Shown: positions 51,488-61,300 of the stretch, piece by piece
Position numbering within the stretch: the stretch's first letter is position 1
Layout of the letters: each line of letters begins with the position of its first letter
Source of the DNA: Paenibacillus phytohabitans
GTDB taxonomy: Bacteria > Bacillota > Bacilli > Paenibacillales > Paenibacillaceae
Length of the DNA: 64,000 nt
NCBI RefSeq assembly: GCF_013141775.1
Contig: NZ_WHOB01000012.1
Span: forward strand, 186,001 to 250,000
Reading direction: 5' to 3'
Notes under the pieces: generated by a model
The model's database searches: none
What the model was told of the DNA's origin: nothing
The model's input: the letters and a program-made list of their open reading frames with translations, nothing else
Translations under genes and position numbers: made by a program

Positions 51488-53222
51488 TTGGCTGTCCTCC
51501 TTCATGTTCCCTTTTCCAGCGCAGGGTGACCCGTAAACCGCCCAGACCCGGCGAGGCGTCCAGCCTGATGCCGGACCCCGGACCGTACTGCTGCTTCAGA
51601 CGCTGATTGACATTCCACAGGCCGCAGCCTGTCTGCTCATTCATGGGCAGCTCCAGCTCTTTCATATAGCCGGCGATCTGCTCCTCCGTCATGCCCGCCC
51701 CGCTGTCCTCAACCTGCAGCAGATTATACTCCCCTTCTTGTACACCTGTGACCTGTATCGTGCCCGCTCCCGGCTGCGGCTCCACACCATGGATAATGGC
51801 ATTCTCCACTACAGGCTGCAGAAACAACCGGGGGACCGGCTCAGCCAGCATGTCCGGCGGAATATTCAGCCCGAAATCCAGACGCTCCAGTCTGAAGGCG
51901 TAGATATGCAGATAGTTCCTGGCCTGTTGTACCTCTTCCTCCAGGAGCGGACGCTGGTTCTCCACCCGTGTCGTATAGCGGTAATAATCACCCAGATGAT
52001 AGACCATCTCACGGATCGTTTCCGTTTCCCCTGCCTTGGCGCAGGCGGCGATGAAGGAGAGGCAATTGTACAGAAAGTGGGGATGAATCTGGGACTGCAG
52101 CTGCTTCAGTGTTGCGAGCCTGGAACGGTTCTGCTCCTCATAGACGTCATTGATCAAATGCTGGGTCTGCTCGGCCATCTCATTGAACCGCAGGCGCATG
52201 TAGTCAAATTCGTTATTAAAGCGCTTTCTTATGCGAAAGGAATAATTGCCCCGCTCAAAGCTCCGCAAGCCTTTGACCACCTCTGACACCGGCTTCTGCA
52301 CATGCTGGTACAGCAGATAAGAGGCAATAAGCGCCAGCAGGGCCAAGACGACAAAGCTGAGATAGAACATTCTGCGGCTCTGCACAACCGGTGCGTGAAT
52401 AACATCAAGCGGGACATAATCCACCAGATAGGCATCCAGGGAAGAGAGATACGCATAGCTGATAAAAGTATCCTCCCCGCCGATTTCCAGGCTCCGGTGT
52501 CCGGATTCCTCCAGCGGATCTTTGAGCAGCCGGCGCCCGGTTTCCCTTGCGGCCGCATCGTCTGCCGATACGGCACCGTAAGCTGTACCGTAAGCCGTGA
52601 GCAGAAAAGCTTTGCCCGGATTATCCTGCTTGTAGTCACCCAGCATCCGCCGGATATTGTCGACCGTGAACCGTACCTCGAATACAGCAACGGGCTCCTG
52701 GTTCTGCTCCTGCGAAAGATAAGGGTCCCAGACGAACATCTGATAATACGGATTCACCGCACCGGTGCCCGGATGCAGCCTCCATACACCCGCGGGAGAC
52801 AGCTTCATCTCCTTCATGTCGAACGTGTCGCCCGGATTGGTGGATATACGTCGCCGGCTCTCCGGCAAATAGACGGACAGATCGTTGCGCCAGTTGCTGG
52901 AAAGACTCTGCAGCAGCAGCTTTTCCTTGACCTGTGTCTGGTAGTATAGCGTCTGATAATAATCCTCGGTAAGCAGATTGAGCTGCAAATCCGTAATGGA
53001 GGAATCTCTCGTCAGCACACTGGAGGATAAGGACAAGCGGTCGATGTTCGACTCAATCTGATTCTTCAGGAAAAACAAGCGGCTTTCGTTGTTATCTGTA
53101 ATCTGTCCATCGATGACTTCAAGACTCTTCTCACTGAAATACGTATAGAGCAGAGCCATTGGCAAAATCAGCATAAAAATAACAGCAGTGATTTTGACAA
53201 ATACCGGCCGGTATCTTCGCAT
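51459..53222 (-). CDS. YesM-type sensor histidine kinase
   Basis: The 587-residue membrane kinase has a first membrane span at about 9-28, an extracellular Cache-like sensor to about 285, and a second span ('MFYLSFVVLALLALIASYLL'). A HAMP domain, the His_kinase domain with 'LQSQIHPHFLYNCLSFI' (phospho-His near 379) and a HATPase domain follow ('VVENAIIHGVE' N box, 'VEDSGAGM' G1, 'GCGLWNVNQRL' G2). This is the LytS/YesM family layout. It is the first gene of the minus-strand unit yesM-yesN-binding protein and is divergent from the permease operon. It presumably senses an extracellular oligosaccharide. Confidence 0.9.
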   Translation of the reverse strand: MRRYRPVFVKITAVIFMLILPMALLYTYFSEKSLEVIDGQITDNNESRLFFLKNQIESNIDRLSLSSSVLTRDSSITDLQLNLLTEDYYQTLYYQTQVKEKLLLQSLSSNWRNDLSVYLPESRRRISTNPGDTFDMKEMKLSPAGVWRLHPGTGAVNPYYQMFVWDPYLSQEQNQEPVAVFEVRFTVDNIRRMLGDYKQDNPGKAFLLTAYGTAYGAVSADDAAARETGRRLLKDPLEESGHRSLEIGGEDTFISYAYLSSLDAYLVDYVPLDVIHAPVVQSRRMFYLSFVVLALLALIASYLLYQHVQKPVSEVVKGLRSFERGNYSFRIRKRFNNEFDYMRLRFNEMAEQTQHLINDVYEEQNRSRLATLKQLQSQIHPHFLYNCLSFIAACAKAGETETIREMVYHLGDYYRYTTRVENQRPLLEEEVQQARNYLHIYAFRLERLDFGLNIPPDMLAEPVPRLFLQPVVENAIIHGVEPQPGAGTIQVTGVQEGEYNLLQVEDSGAGMTEEQIAGYMKELELPMNEQTGCGLWNVNQRLKQQYGPGSGIRLDASPGLGGLRVTLRWKREHEGGQPSENAADARR

Positions 53223-53242
53223 GGCAGCACCCCCTTAACAAA

Positions 53243-53271
53243 TTGACAGTTACCTTAAATATCTATATCTG
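53243..53271 (+). promoter_or_regulatory. Possible sigma-A promoter of the permease operon
   Basis: TTGACA at 53243-53248 is followed after 15-17 bases by a weak TATATC/TATCTG box, about 75 bp before the first permease start. The -35 is perfect and the -10 poor, as expected for an activator-dependent promoter. Confidence 0.4.
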
Positions 53272-53343
53272 TACAGTTCAGGATTGTCAAGCCTAATATG
53301 GTTGTAGAATCCGCAAGCGGCGGACATTTAGGAGGAGACCCGT

Positions 53344-54297
53344 ATGAAGCCAGGCACAGATATGGCGGCCAATGCCGCTCCCAAGGCCAATCCCGGAACC
53401 GGCACAATAGCCAGGCAGTTTGCCGCCACATGGAGGCTGCATCTTATGCTGGTGCCAGCAGTGCTCGTCGCGCTGATATTCAAATATGCCCCTATGCCGG
53501 GCATCATCATTGCTTTTCAGGACTTCAAGCCCTGGAAGGGCATTTCCGGCTCTTCGTGGGTGGGCTGGAGCAATTTCGAGCTGATTTTCTCGATGCATGA
53601 TTCCCGGCAGGTCATTCTCAACACACTGATTATCTCCTGTCTCAAAATCGCCTTCGGGCTCGTAGTTCCGGTGATATTCGCCCTTCTGCTCAACGAAATC
53701 CGCCAGACGGGGCTTAAGCGTTCGGTTCAAACCCTGGTCTATCTGCCCCATTTCATGTCATGGGTGATTCTGGGCGGCATTCTCCTTGATCTCTTGTCCC
53801 TGGAAGGGATTGTGAACCAGCTGCTCAGCTTCTTCCACATGCAGCCCGTGATGTTCCTCAGTGAAGGGAACTGGTTCCGCTTCACTGTCATTCTGAGCGA
53901 CTTGTGGAAGGAATTCGGCTTCAGCGCCATCGTCTTCCTGGCCTCGCTGTCCGGCATCAATCCCGCGCTCTACGAAGCGGCAGAGATTGACGGGGCGGGC
54001 CGCATGAAGCAGACTCTCTACATCACGCTCCCCTCGATGCTGCCGATCATCGTTGTGGTCTTCACCCTGTCGCTGGGTAACATGCTGAACGCCAACTTCG
54101 ACCAGATCTATAATCTGATCAATTCCCTGGTGCTGGACAAGGGCGATATTATCGATACGTATGTCTACCGTTCTTTCCAGGAAGGCCAATATAGCCTGTC
54201 CACCGCCGTCGGCCTGTTCAAGTCAGTAATCGGCTTTATCATGATTGGAGGAGGCTACTATTCAGCCTACAAGTGGGCAAATTACCGGATTTTCTGA
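53344..54297 (+). CDS. Sugar ABC transporter permease 1 (LplB-like)
   Basis: The 317-residue protein has about six membrane spans after a short cytoplasmic N-terminus. It carries the binding-protein-dependent transport motif EAA-x3-G in 'YEAAEIDGAGRMKQTLYITL', which contacts the ATPase. It resembles LplB/YteP/UgpA-type permeases of CUT1 importers. AGGAGGAGACCCGT precedes the ATG. It is followed after 32 bp by the second permease. There is no ATPase gene in the window, so a shared MsmX-type ATPase encoded elsewhere is expected (known for these systems). Confidence 0.9.
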   Translation: MKPGTDMAANAAPKANPGTGTIARQFAATWRLHLMLVPAVLVALIFKYAPMPGIIIAFQDFKPWKGISGSSWVGWSNFELIFSMHDSRQVILNTLIISCLKIAFGLVVPVIFALLLNEIRQTGLKRSVQTLVYLPHFMSWVILGGILLDLLSLEGIVNQLLSFFHMQPVMFLSEGNWFRFTVILSDLWKEFGFSAIVFLASLSGINPALYEAAEIDGAGRMKQTLYITLPSMLPIIVVVFTLSLGNMLNANFDQIYNLINSLVLDKGDIIDTYVYRSFQEGQYSLSTAVGLFKSVIGFIMIGGGYYSAYKWANYRIF

Positions 54298-54329
54298 CAT
54301 GCTTGTCAATTTGAAGGAGGAAAGGCCTC

Positions 54330-55208
54330 ATGTACCATAAAAACCCGACCTACCGCATATTCTATCTGTTCAATATCGCTTTTCTTGTGCTGATATCCGT
54401 GGTCTGCGTGCTGCCGCTGCTCCATATCTTTGCGGTGTCCCTCAGCGGTAAATCGGCAGCAGATTCCAACCTGGTCGGACTGATCCCCGTGGATTTCTCT
54501 TTGGATGGATATCTGCGTACCTTCGAGAATAGTAATTTCCTGTCGGCACTTAAAATCTCGGTGCTGCGCAGCGCTGTCGGCACGATACTGGCCATGTGCG
54601 TAACGGTGCTGGCCGCCTTCCCCCTCTCGCGGAATTCCAAGGAATTCCGCGGACGCAGCTTCTATGTATGGTTCTTTCTGATTATTATGATCTTCGACGC
54701 CGGGCTCGTCCCGCATTATATCCTGATGGAGAAGATCAATCTGATCAACTCCTTCTGGATCTTCATCCTCCCGGGCCTGGTCAATGTATGGAATATCATC
54801 CTGATGATGAATTTCTTCCGGGCATTGCCGCGCGACCTGGATGAAGCCGCGATTATGGACGGTGCAACCTCCTTCCAGATTATGTCCAGAATTTATCTGC
54901 CCGTATCGCTCCCGGCCATCGCCACCCTGTCCCTATTCACCCTTGTCGGCCATTGGAATGCCTGGTTTGACGGTATGCTCTATATGACCTCGCCCGACCG
55001 CTGGCCCCTCGCCACGCTGCTGCAGACCATCGTCGTTGTGCAGGACTTCAGCAAGACCGGCATCCGCTTCGAGGATCTGCAAACGCTCTCCAACCGTAGC
55101 GTCAAATCCGCGCAAATCTTCATCGCCATGCTGCCCATCCTGCTGGTCTATCCTTTTCTCCAGCGCTTTTTCGTCAAGGGCATCGTGCTTGGTGCCGTTA
55201 AGGAGTAA
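54330..55208 (+). CDS. Sugar ABC transporter permease 2 (LplC/YtcP-like)
   Basis: The 292-residue protein has six predicted spans and the EAA loop 'DEAAIMDGATSFQIMSRIYL', as in LplC/YtcP/UgpE-type permeases. It pairs with the preceding permease to form the channel of a CUT1 importer; the likely binding protein is encoded at 48032-49759. AAGGAGGAAAGG precedes the ATG. A very strong terminator hairpin lies about 100 bp downstream, so the operon has only these two genes. Confidence 0.9.
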   Translation: MYHKNPTYRIFYLFNIAFLVLISVVCVLPLLHIFAVSLSGKSAADSNLVGLIPVDFSLDGYLRTFENSNFLSALKISVLRSAVGTILAMCVTVLAAFPLSRNSKEFRGRSFYVWFFLIIMIFDAGLVPHYILMEKINLINSFWIFILPGLVNVWNIILMMNFFRALPRDLDEAAIMDGATSFQIMSRIYLPVSLPAIATLSLFTLVGHWNAWFDGMLYMTSPDRWPLATLLQTIVVVQDFSKTGIRFEDLQTLSNRSVKSAQIFIAMLPILLVYPFLQRFFVKGIVLGAVKE

Positions 55209-55305
55209 GATGAGCCAGTCCTGGTTCTACAGCAAATAATCAGTCGGATTTCCTCTACGTTCATCAGCTCAGCATGTTTAGCTTATATGAGATATTTGTT
55301 CCCTT

Positions 55306-55348
55306 AAACGCAGAAAAACCCGCGCTCGGCGCGGGTTTTTCTGCGTTT
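55306..55348. terminator. Perfect 20-bp bidirectional hairpin terminator
   Basis: AAACGCAGAAAAACCCGCGC (55306-55325) and its exact complement (55329-55348) flank a three-base TCG loop. Poly-A/poly-T tracts inside the stem give a GC-rich hairpin followed by TTTTT in both directions. It terminates the permease operon from the left and the quorum-peptide gene from the right. Confidence 0.9.
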
Positions 55349-55375
55349 AAGTTATTTCTTTTGACAAAGCTCAGA

Positions 55376-55525
55376 TCAGTGTCCTGCCCCGTGATTATTA
55401 ATGGTAATAAGGTTAGATGCCGTATTTACATTTGGACTGCTACTATCTGCTGCACTTGCGGAAGTTGAGATTACGACAGAACTAATCAACAATGCGACTG
55501 TTAATAACAAGCATGTTCTTTTCAT
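55376..55525 (-). CDS. Phr-like secreted signalling pre-peptide
   Basis: This 49-codon frame was found by eye at the 3' end of the TPR gene. The N-terminus is a classical Sec signal peptide: 'MKRTC', hydrophobic 'LLLTVALLISSVVIS', then 'TSASA' before AADSSS. The predicted exported part is 'DSSSPNVNTASNLITINNHG' plus AGH. GAGAGGGAG lies ten bases before the ATG. The start codon lies inside the TPR gene (44-bp overlap, different frame), exactly as phr genes overlap rap genes in Bacillus. The gene ends about 30 bp before a strong terminator. The mature signal would be a short C-terminal piece of the exported peptide; which one cannot be read. Confidence 0.7.
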   Translation of the reverse strand: MKRTCLLLTVALLISSVVISTSASAADSSSPNVNTASNLITINNHGAGH

Positions 55526-56327
55526 CTTTTAAAAACTCCCTCTCTAAGATATTTTGCATGATCCTACGGTGTCTCTCTAGTTGTGAGGTTGAAGCATAGG
55601 GCCTGACGAGTTCATAAAATGCAGTCGTCTTCCTAAAGCCTGTCCCGTCTTCAAGATTATCACTTAATATCAAATTATCCAATATTAGGTTTATGGCATC
55701 GACAATTTTTTCCCTCTTATATAAATAAATGGATTGTAAATAGATGTAATCTATATAGTACCTTACATCTTCCCGTTTCTCTTTGCTGCCTATTTCTTCG
55801 ACTTGCTCCTTAAATTCTTCAAGCACCCAATCGATAGGGTAATTATATTTAATTGCGGATTCTAACACTGTGATTAAGCCTGCCAGAAGTTCTTCTTTAT
55901 CACTCTTGAGGATAAATTCCACATAGTCAGACAGAACATTCGTTTTTCCTTCAAGCAGATCCAGAACGTAGGTGTTTGCTACAGCAATATTCTTATAGTA
56001 TTCGACCTCTGCAAGCCCCTCTTCGTTTAATTCTTTAATCCAGCTCAAGTCTGCATATCGGCTGATGCATTTCCTTGACTCAGAATAATCACCTAATTTC
56101 TGATAAGCAATCCCTTTCATGCACGAACTGTAACCAAAGTAATAGGCTATGTGTCTTTTTCCGTTTTTGCTGTTGGCGCTATGTTGCTGTGTGGAGTCAT
56201 ATGTAATGGCCGCGAGTTCAAAGAGCTTGTCTGAAATTTCGATGATTGCTGCCCAGTTTTCCCATGAAAACGAGACTTTAATCATATTTGTTAAAGAATC
56301 TGAATCCATCCCATCCAGTTGTAGCAA
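55482..56327 (-). CDS. TPR protein, probable RRNPP/Rap-like peptide receptor
   Basis: A 281-residue, all-helical protein with TPR-like repeats ('FGYSSCMKGIAYQKLGDYSE', 'YIYLQSIYLYKREKIVDAIN') and the C-terminal 'RHRRIMQNILERE'. It resembles the TPR part of Firmicute peptide receptors (Rap, NprR, AimR and related). It has no helix-turn-helix domain, and a promoter lies directly upstream, so none has been cut off. The start is TTG at 56327 after AAAGGAG; ATG at 56309 is the alternative. A secreted pre-peptide gene overlaps its 3' end. Its target may be a response regulator or DNA-binding protein encoded elsewhere; enzymatic (phosphatase) activity cannot be judged. Confidence 0.68.
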   Translation of the reverse strand: MLQLDGMDSDSLTNMIKVSFSWENWAAIIEISDKLFELAAITYDSTQQHSANSKNGKRHIAYYFGYSSCMKGIAYQKLGDYSESRKCISRYADLSWIKELNEEGLAEVEYYKNIAVANTYVLDLLEGKTNVLSDYVEFILKSDKEELLAGLITVLESAIKYNYPIDWVLEEFKEQVEEIGSKEKREDVRYYIDYIYLQSIYLYKREKIVDAINLILDNLILSDNLEDGTGFRKTTAFYELVRPYASTSQLERHRRIMQNILEREFLKDEKNMLVINSRIVD

Positions 56328-56364
56328 TTTCTATTTCACTCCTTTACATTCCATTATATACCAG

Positions 56365-56393
56365 ATTATAGACCTCGTTCTTCCTACGGTCAA
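56365..56393 (-). promoter_or_regulatory. Sigma-A promoter of the TPR/pre-peptide genes
   Basis: On the minus strand TTGACC is followed by exactly 17 bases and a perfect TATAAT, 38 bp before the TTG start. This is one of the best consensus promoters in the window, suggesting strong basal expression. Confidence 0.8.
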
Positions 56394-56524
56394 TTATTTT
56401 GCATAAAAAATCCCCTAAACCTATATTATTTTACCATAATAACCCATATAATTAACAATTGTGACACATTTCACCTGCATTAAATGCAAGAAAGGCATTC
56501 AACTCCTCTGCAATGAAACGGAAC

Positions 56525-56570
56525 AAAAAAGCCACAACCGGGACATTGCTTTTTCCGGCTGTGGCTTCTG
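56525..56570 (-). terminator. Terminator after the GH127 gene
   Basis: On the minus strand GCCACAGCCGG pairs with CCGGTTGTGGC (11 bp, one G-U pair) around a 13-base loop and is followed by six T residues, 40 bp after the hydrolase stop codon. Confidence 0.85.
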
Positions 56571-56605
56571 TTTGTAACTTTGTAAACTTGTATCTGTGGC
56601 TGCCG

Positions 56606-58318
56606 TTACTTTTTGTCCTGCGCCTGCTGGGTAGGACCATAATTGGCGGCTCCGGTGAAGTGAACATCTACCGCAGACGGATAGGTTTTCGGTAGCTGTA
56701 AATCCCGCTGGTACAGTCTCAAGTGCTCTCCGCGCGGAAGCATATCGATGACGTCACAGCCTCTCCAGGATACCGAATACTCTTTGCCCCGCACCGTTTC
56801 TTGGACCACCGCCGTTTCGACAGGATGCTCCAGCTCGACAATATCTCCCGCAGCTACATTGCGGAATACCGCCAGATTACCCTCCCTTGAGGCTGCGCAT
56901 TCTACTCCATTAATCTTCGTGCTGAGGTCCTGCCCCATCCAGTCGTACAACCGTACCGCTACATCACAGCGCATCTTGGGCCTGATGGAAATATAGCCTG
57001 TATCGGGGTAATTCATGCTTACCGTCGATTCCTCCGTCTCCTTATCCACGGGGATATTGACGAGTACTCTCCCATCACAGAATTCCACGGCCCGATTCCA
57101 TACGATCTCCAGTGCCACCGGAGCCATGCCGACGCAGCAGCCCGCAATAGAGCGGAATTTGGACAATGAGATGGAGTTAACGAGGGAACCGCCGGTGAAG
57201 CCGCCAATCATTCTCTTGTCAATCTCCCTGTAGGTGACTCCCTCCCCGTCAGGCAGGGTATTGTCTGTCACTACATAGGAAGATACCTTGACCTGGTTCT
57301 CCACCAGCTGGTTCCGTGCAAACAGGGTCATATCACCCCAGTATTCCTCGTACCCGGCCAGAATCAATTCATTGGCGCATTCAATCATATCCTTGATGCA
57401 GCAGGTTTCACAGTGCTCTTCATGCTGGGGATGCCACTGGGCATATTCGGGCACCCAGCCGAAGGAGGAGGACAGGGAACGGATATAATCATATATCCCT
57501 TTGCCTGCGGCAATATACTGCCCGGTCCCTGTGATACGTCCAAGACGGACCAGACCCGAGGCCACCCAGCCCGCGGAATGGACATGGCCGAAAAACTCCA
57601 TTTTGTAATTAAAATACCGTGAAGGTCCTAAGAGGTGGTTGGCAATGCCGACCGCCAGATCAAGCGCTACCCCGTCTCCGGCGATCTCATATCTGCGCAC
57701 CAGGGAGTGAAGAATAATAGCATTGCGGATTGCCTGCTCCCCCCGCCCGGTATGCCGGGACAGATCGAACCCGCCGTCTTTCAAATACACGTCATTGGGG
57801 AATTCGTACACCGGCTCCTTTTCCTCATAATCGCCTGACCAGAAGGTACGGACCTTTCTTTCGATGACCAGGGAGCGGAGCCCTCTTACAAGCTCGGACG
57901 CCCTCTTATCCGGCTCCGGGTCCAGAGGATTGTTCTCCACCATCCGGTTCAGCGCCGGAAGAATATAGCCCATTTCATGAAATGAGCTGTGATTCGTATG
58001 GGTCCAGGGGTATGGCTCATGAAAGCGAAGCCCGTGCTCTCCCCAGGACTTCATGAGATGGCGGGAAAAGGAGGACTGAACCTCTGCTCCCTCTTCCGTT
58101 TTCAGCATTTTGCGGACGGCGTCAATGGCTTCATACCATGAGCCGACCAGCTCGGCATCATCCACCCGGCAATGAGCGGCTTCAGCTGGTTTTTTATGAG
58201 GCAGCACCAGCCAGTACGGAAGGTTATCTTCCTTTTCATCTACCATGGATGTCAGATATCCCAGAACAAGCTTAGCATTTCGTAAAGGCTCGAATTTCTC
58301 ATATAACGGAGTTGACAT
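56606..58318 (-). CDS. GH127-like beta-L-arabinofuranosidase
   Basis: A 570-residue protein without a signal peptide, so probably cytoplasmic. It has an (alpha/alpha)6-barrel-like body. The zinc/catalytic cysteine cluster of GH127 is visible: 'EEHCETCCIKDM' (the Glu and Cys of ETC near 303) and 'AGCCVGMAP' (double Cys near 394). In known GH127 enzymes one Glu and three Cys bind zinc and a Cys is the nucleophile; all appear present. The family releases L-arabinofuranose. The ATG at 58318 lies two bases after the GH115 stop codon, with GGAGGGATAG inside the end of the GH115 gene, so translation is coupled. It would finish oligosaccharides brought in by the nearby importer (inference). Confidence 0.78.
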   Translation of the reverse strand: MSTPLYEKFEPLRNAKLVLGYLTSMVDEKEDNLPYWLVLPHKKPAEAAHCRVDDAELVGSWYEAIDAVRKMLKTEEGAEVQSSFSRHLMKSWGEHGLRFHEPYPWTHTNHSSFHEMGYILPALNRMVENNPLDPEPDKRASELVRGLRSLVIERKVRTFWSGDYEEKEPVYEFPNDVYLKDGGFDLSRHTGRGEQAIRNAIILHSLVRRYEIAGDGVALDLAVGIANHLLGPSRYFNYKMEFFGHVHSAGWVASGLVRLGRITGTGQYIAAGKGIYDYIRSLSSSFGWVPEYAQWHPQHEEHCETCCIKDMIECANELILAGYEEYWGDMTLFARNQLVENQVKVSSYVVTDNTLPDGEGVTYREIDKRMIGGFTGGSLVNSISLSKFRSIAGCCVGMAPVALEIVWNRAVEFCDGRVLVNIPVDKETEESTVSMNYPDTGYISIRPKMRCDVAVRLYDWMGQDLSTKINGVECAASREGNLAVFRNVAAGDIVELEHPVETAVVQETVRGKEYSVSWRGCDVIDMLPRGEHLRLYQRDLQLPKTYPSAVDVHFTGAANYGPTQQAQDKK

Positions 58319-58320
58319 AT

Positions 58321-61300
58321 CTATCCCTCCATGACTCCCGCCGCTTCAATTGGTTGATCCTTCGATTCCGGCCGGGCATTAGTAGTGTTAATGTTAGTAA
58401 TGTAAACCTTGAAGTCGTCGAAATCGATAGAGGCATTGGCGTAGCCGTCGATACCGAAGCGCTGGCCGGTCAGCTTGCTGCCGCCGGTATGGCGAAAGCT
58501 GAAGTCTGTGGCCACCGGAGCCGCAGCATCGTTAATATAGACGGTATAAGTCTTGGCGTTCCAGTTAGCCACCATTTTAATTTTATACCAGGTGTTAAGG
58601 TTGAAGTCTTTCACCTTAACCTTGCTGGAGGCTCCATTCTGCACAACAATTTTACCCGTATCAAACGCCGTGACCATAGAGTAATTGCTGCTCCCGCTGT
58701 CATTTCTCACCATGGCGCCATTGGCGTACGGGAAGCTGCTGTTGACTCTGGCACGGTATTCGATAACGATACGCTGATTCGCAGCAGCCTTGACCTCACC
58801 TGTATAGGGCAGGAACAGGTCAGCCTTGCCGGAAGCAGAAGCTGTGGTCAACCGCAGGAATTTATTCCCATTCTCCTCCTGCACAGTGGCCGTAGCACCA
58901 TTAGTCATCCCCTCTACGTTAAAGCCGTAAGGATATTTGCCCGCCGTATCAACCGAGAAATCCCGGTATACATTATAGGTCACGCCACCCCCTGTAAGGA
59001 GGAGAGAGTTATCCAGCGCTGTCTCAGCGGCAGTAATGGCATTCAGGGCTTCATCCGCTTGCTGCTGCGAAGCTGTACCGCTCATGGCCAAGGCATCCGC
59101 CGCCGCAAGCGCGCTCATTAAGGAGGCGTATGCCGCCTGACTGTAATGACCGGGAGCGTCACCTAAGGGATAAGAGATCCCTGACATTGCAGTGCGCTTC
59201 GCGTTCACAGCTGTCTGGAGTCTCTGGCCTACAGTACTCTCCGTACGGAGGGAGGGCGTCCAGAGGGTGTCGGTCGGCGTTTCGCCGCTCTTCGTCAGGT
59301 AGATACGGTCGATATACAGACCGTCCTCGCGCATCCACAGGCTGAAGTCATGTTCGCCCGCTGTGGCGGCGGTAACCTTACCCACGTTTTTCCAGTGCCA
59401 CTTCTCATCCAGATTATTGCTGAAGAATACATCTGCCGGGAAGTTGCCAAGCGTGCCGTCCAGCCCGCCGCGGATGGAGTCGGAAGCGTTGTCAACATAC
59501 CGCCAGCGGACCCAGACATTGTACGTACCCGTGTTGCTGAAATGGATGGTGTACGTCAATTCCGGACTATATACAGGGAATTCGGCATCTTCTGACCTCT
59601 GTGCGCCCAGATCGGGAAGGCGCATGGCCATGCCGGTGTCTGATTGAGTCAGGCGCCAGGCATTGGGAAGCTTCCCTGCCGCCTGGGCCTTATCCCGCTT
59701 AGAGACGGTGTACGCCTTCATATCCGCGGTAATCTGATCTTCGGCTTCAAGCACATGCTCCATGGCGTAATCGGCTTCAATGCCCACCTTTCCATCCGCT
59801 TCTACAAAAGCTCCCCCGCCCCAGCCGGCCGGGATATTCTTCGCCTGCGCTGCCGCCAGGGTCCAAGGCAGAAGATCAGTGCCGGAGCTGAAGGATGTGT
59901 TGTATTCGTGGTTGTAACTCTCGTCAGGACCCAGCTCAGTTGGAATAATACCCTCCGGACCGGTGTAGAGCACCATTTTGTCAACCATGATAAAGTTATC
60001 TACCATCCACAGCTTAATAGTGTGTTGTCCCGCTGACAGAGCGGGCAGATTCACCACATGCTTCTCGATCATATGGAAAATGTTGCTCACCCAGACGGTG
60101 CCCTGACCCTCATCGGCGGCGGCCGATTCCACAACCATCGGGGCTTCGTTATCTACAGATACTGCAAAGCGTACCTTCCCCTTGGAATTGAGCGTGGGAA
60201 TCCGGTAGATCTCCAGCGGGAACTGGCCTGATGAGGTCAGATTAATGTCATACTCCAGGCTGGGAGCAGATGAGAGAATTGCACTCTCCTCTACGGCACT
60301 CAGGTCAGGAGCAGAGGCACGCACGACATCACCGCCAAAAGCACGCCCCAGATCAGGGACGATCTTCCAGGTCTTACCGCCCTTCGGATTCAAGCGGCTG
60401 TAATGCTCGGCTTCGATCGAGACATAGCCGTCAGCCTCCGCGTAGCCCTGGATGGCGGACAGGGGCACTGCCGGATTCTCAATGACCACCTGAATGGTCT
60501 TATTCGTGCCTGCGGCAGTATCGGTAATCGTAATTGCTGCGGTTGCGCCCTGGTGGGCTTCCATCTGATCCACGGTCACCCAGAGCCGGGTCTCGTCGTT
60601 TACGGTTCCTGCCGCAGCAGATAGCTGTATCCAAGGCTGATCGGCGGCGGCCGTCCAGCTGATGCTGCCGGCTCCTTTGTTGAAGACTAGAACGAACTTG
60701 CCATCCTGGTTGTATGGGGAGAAGACCAGAGCGGAGTCCGCCTGTGGCATTACCTCACCCTGCACGACCACCCCCATGGACGGGTCGCCCAGCACCAGCG
60801 CCGGTGTGCCGGGCGGAAGCTGATTAATGACCGGAGGCGGCGCAATCTCGGGATCGATGAATCCCTTCCATTTGCCCTCTGCCATCGAACTATAGCGCGC
60901 AATCTCGTCTTTTTTTGCCAGATCGGCCTCCTGAGAGAGCTTGAGGAACGTATCAGCGGAAGCCATCCTGCCCTGATCAGAAGCGAGATTACTTCGATCC
61001 GCATAATAGTAGGCTTTGTTGACGTAATAGGCCCAGTTTATTTTGGATTGCACCAGTTCATAGAAGCTCAGCTTCTGCGCCTCAGGCAACGCATTGTAGA
61101 TAGCGGCGGTACGGTTGAACAAGTCCTGATATACTGCCATGCGCCTGGAGCTCTCATCTCCATAGTCCGTCTGGTTGAACAGGCCCACCTTCATATGCTC
61201 AAGCTTGCGGACATTGGTGTGCTGGTAGAAGGAGCCCAAAATATCAGCGGTCTCGTCACTGTACGCACTGCCAAAATGTTCGGAAGCCCAGTCCTTCAGA

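Noticed and set aside
55306..55348. Perfect inverted repeat considered as an insertion-sequence end or attachment site
   Set aside because: The three-base loop, GC-rich core and T-runs in both directions are those of a bidirectional terminator, and no transposase is nearby.
58312..59121. Plus-strand frame of 269 codons, and a similar one at 62119-62730
   Set aside because: Both are mirror frames of the GH115 gene. The related frame at 62998-63255 repeats only because the coding repeat on the other strand does.
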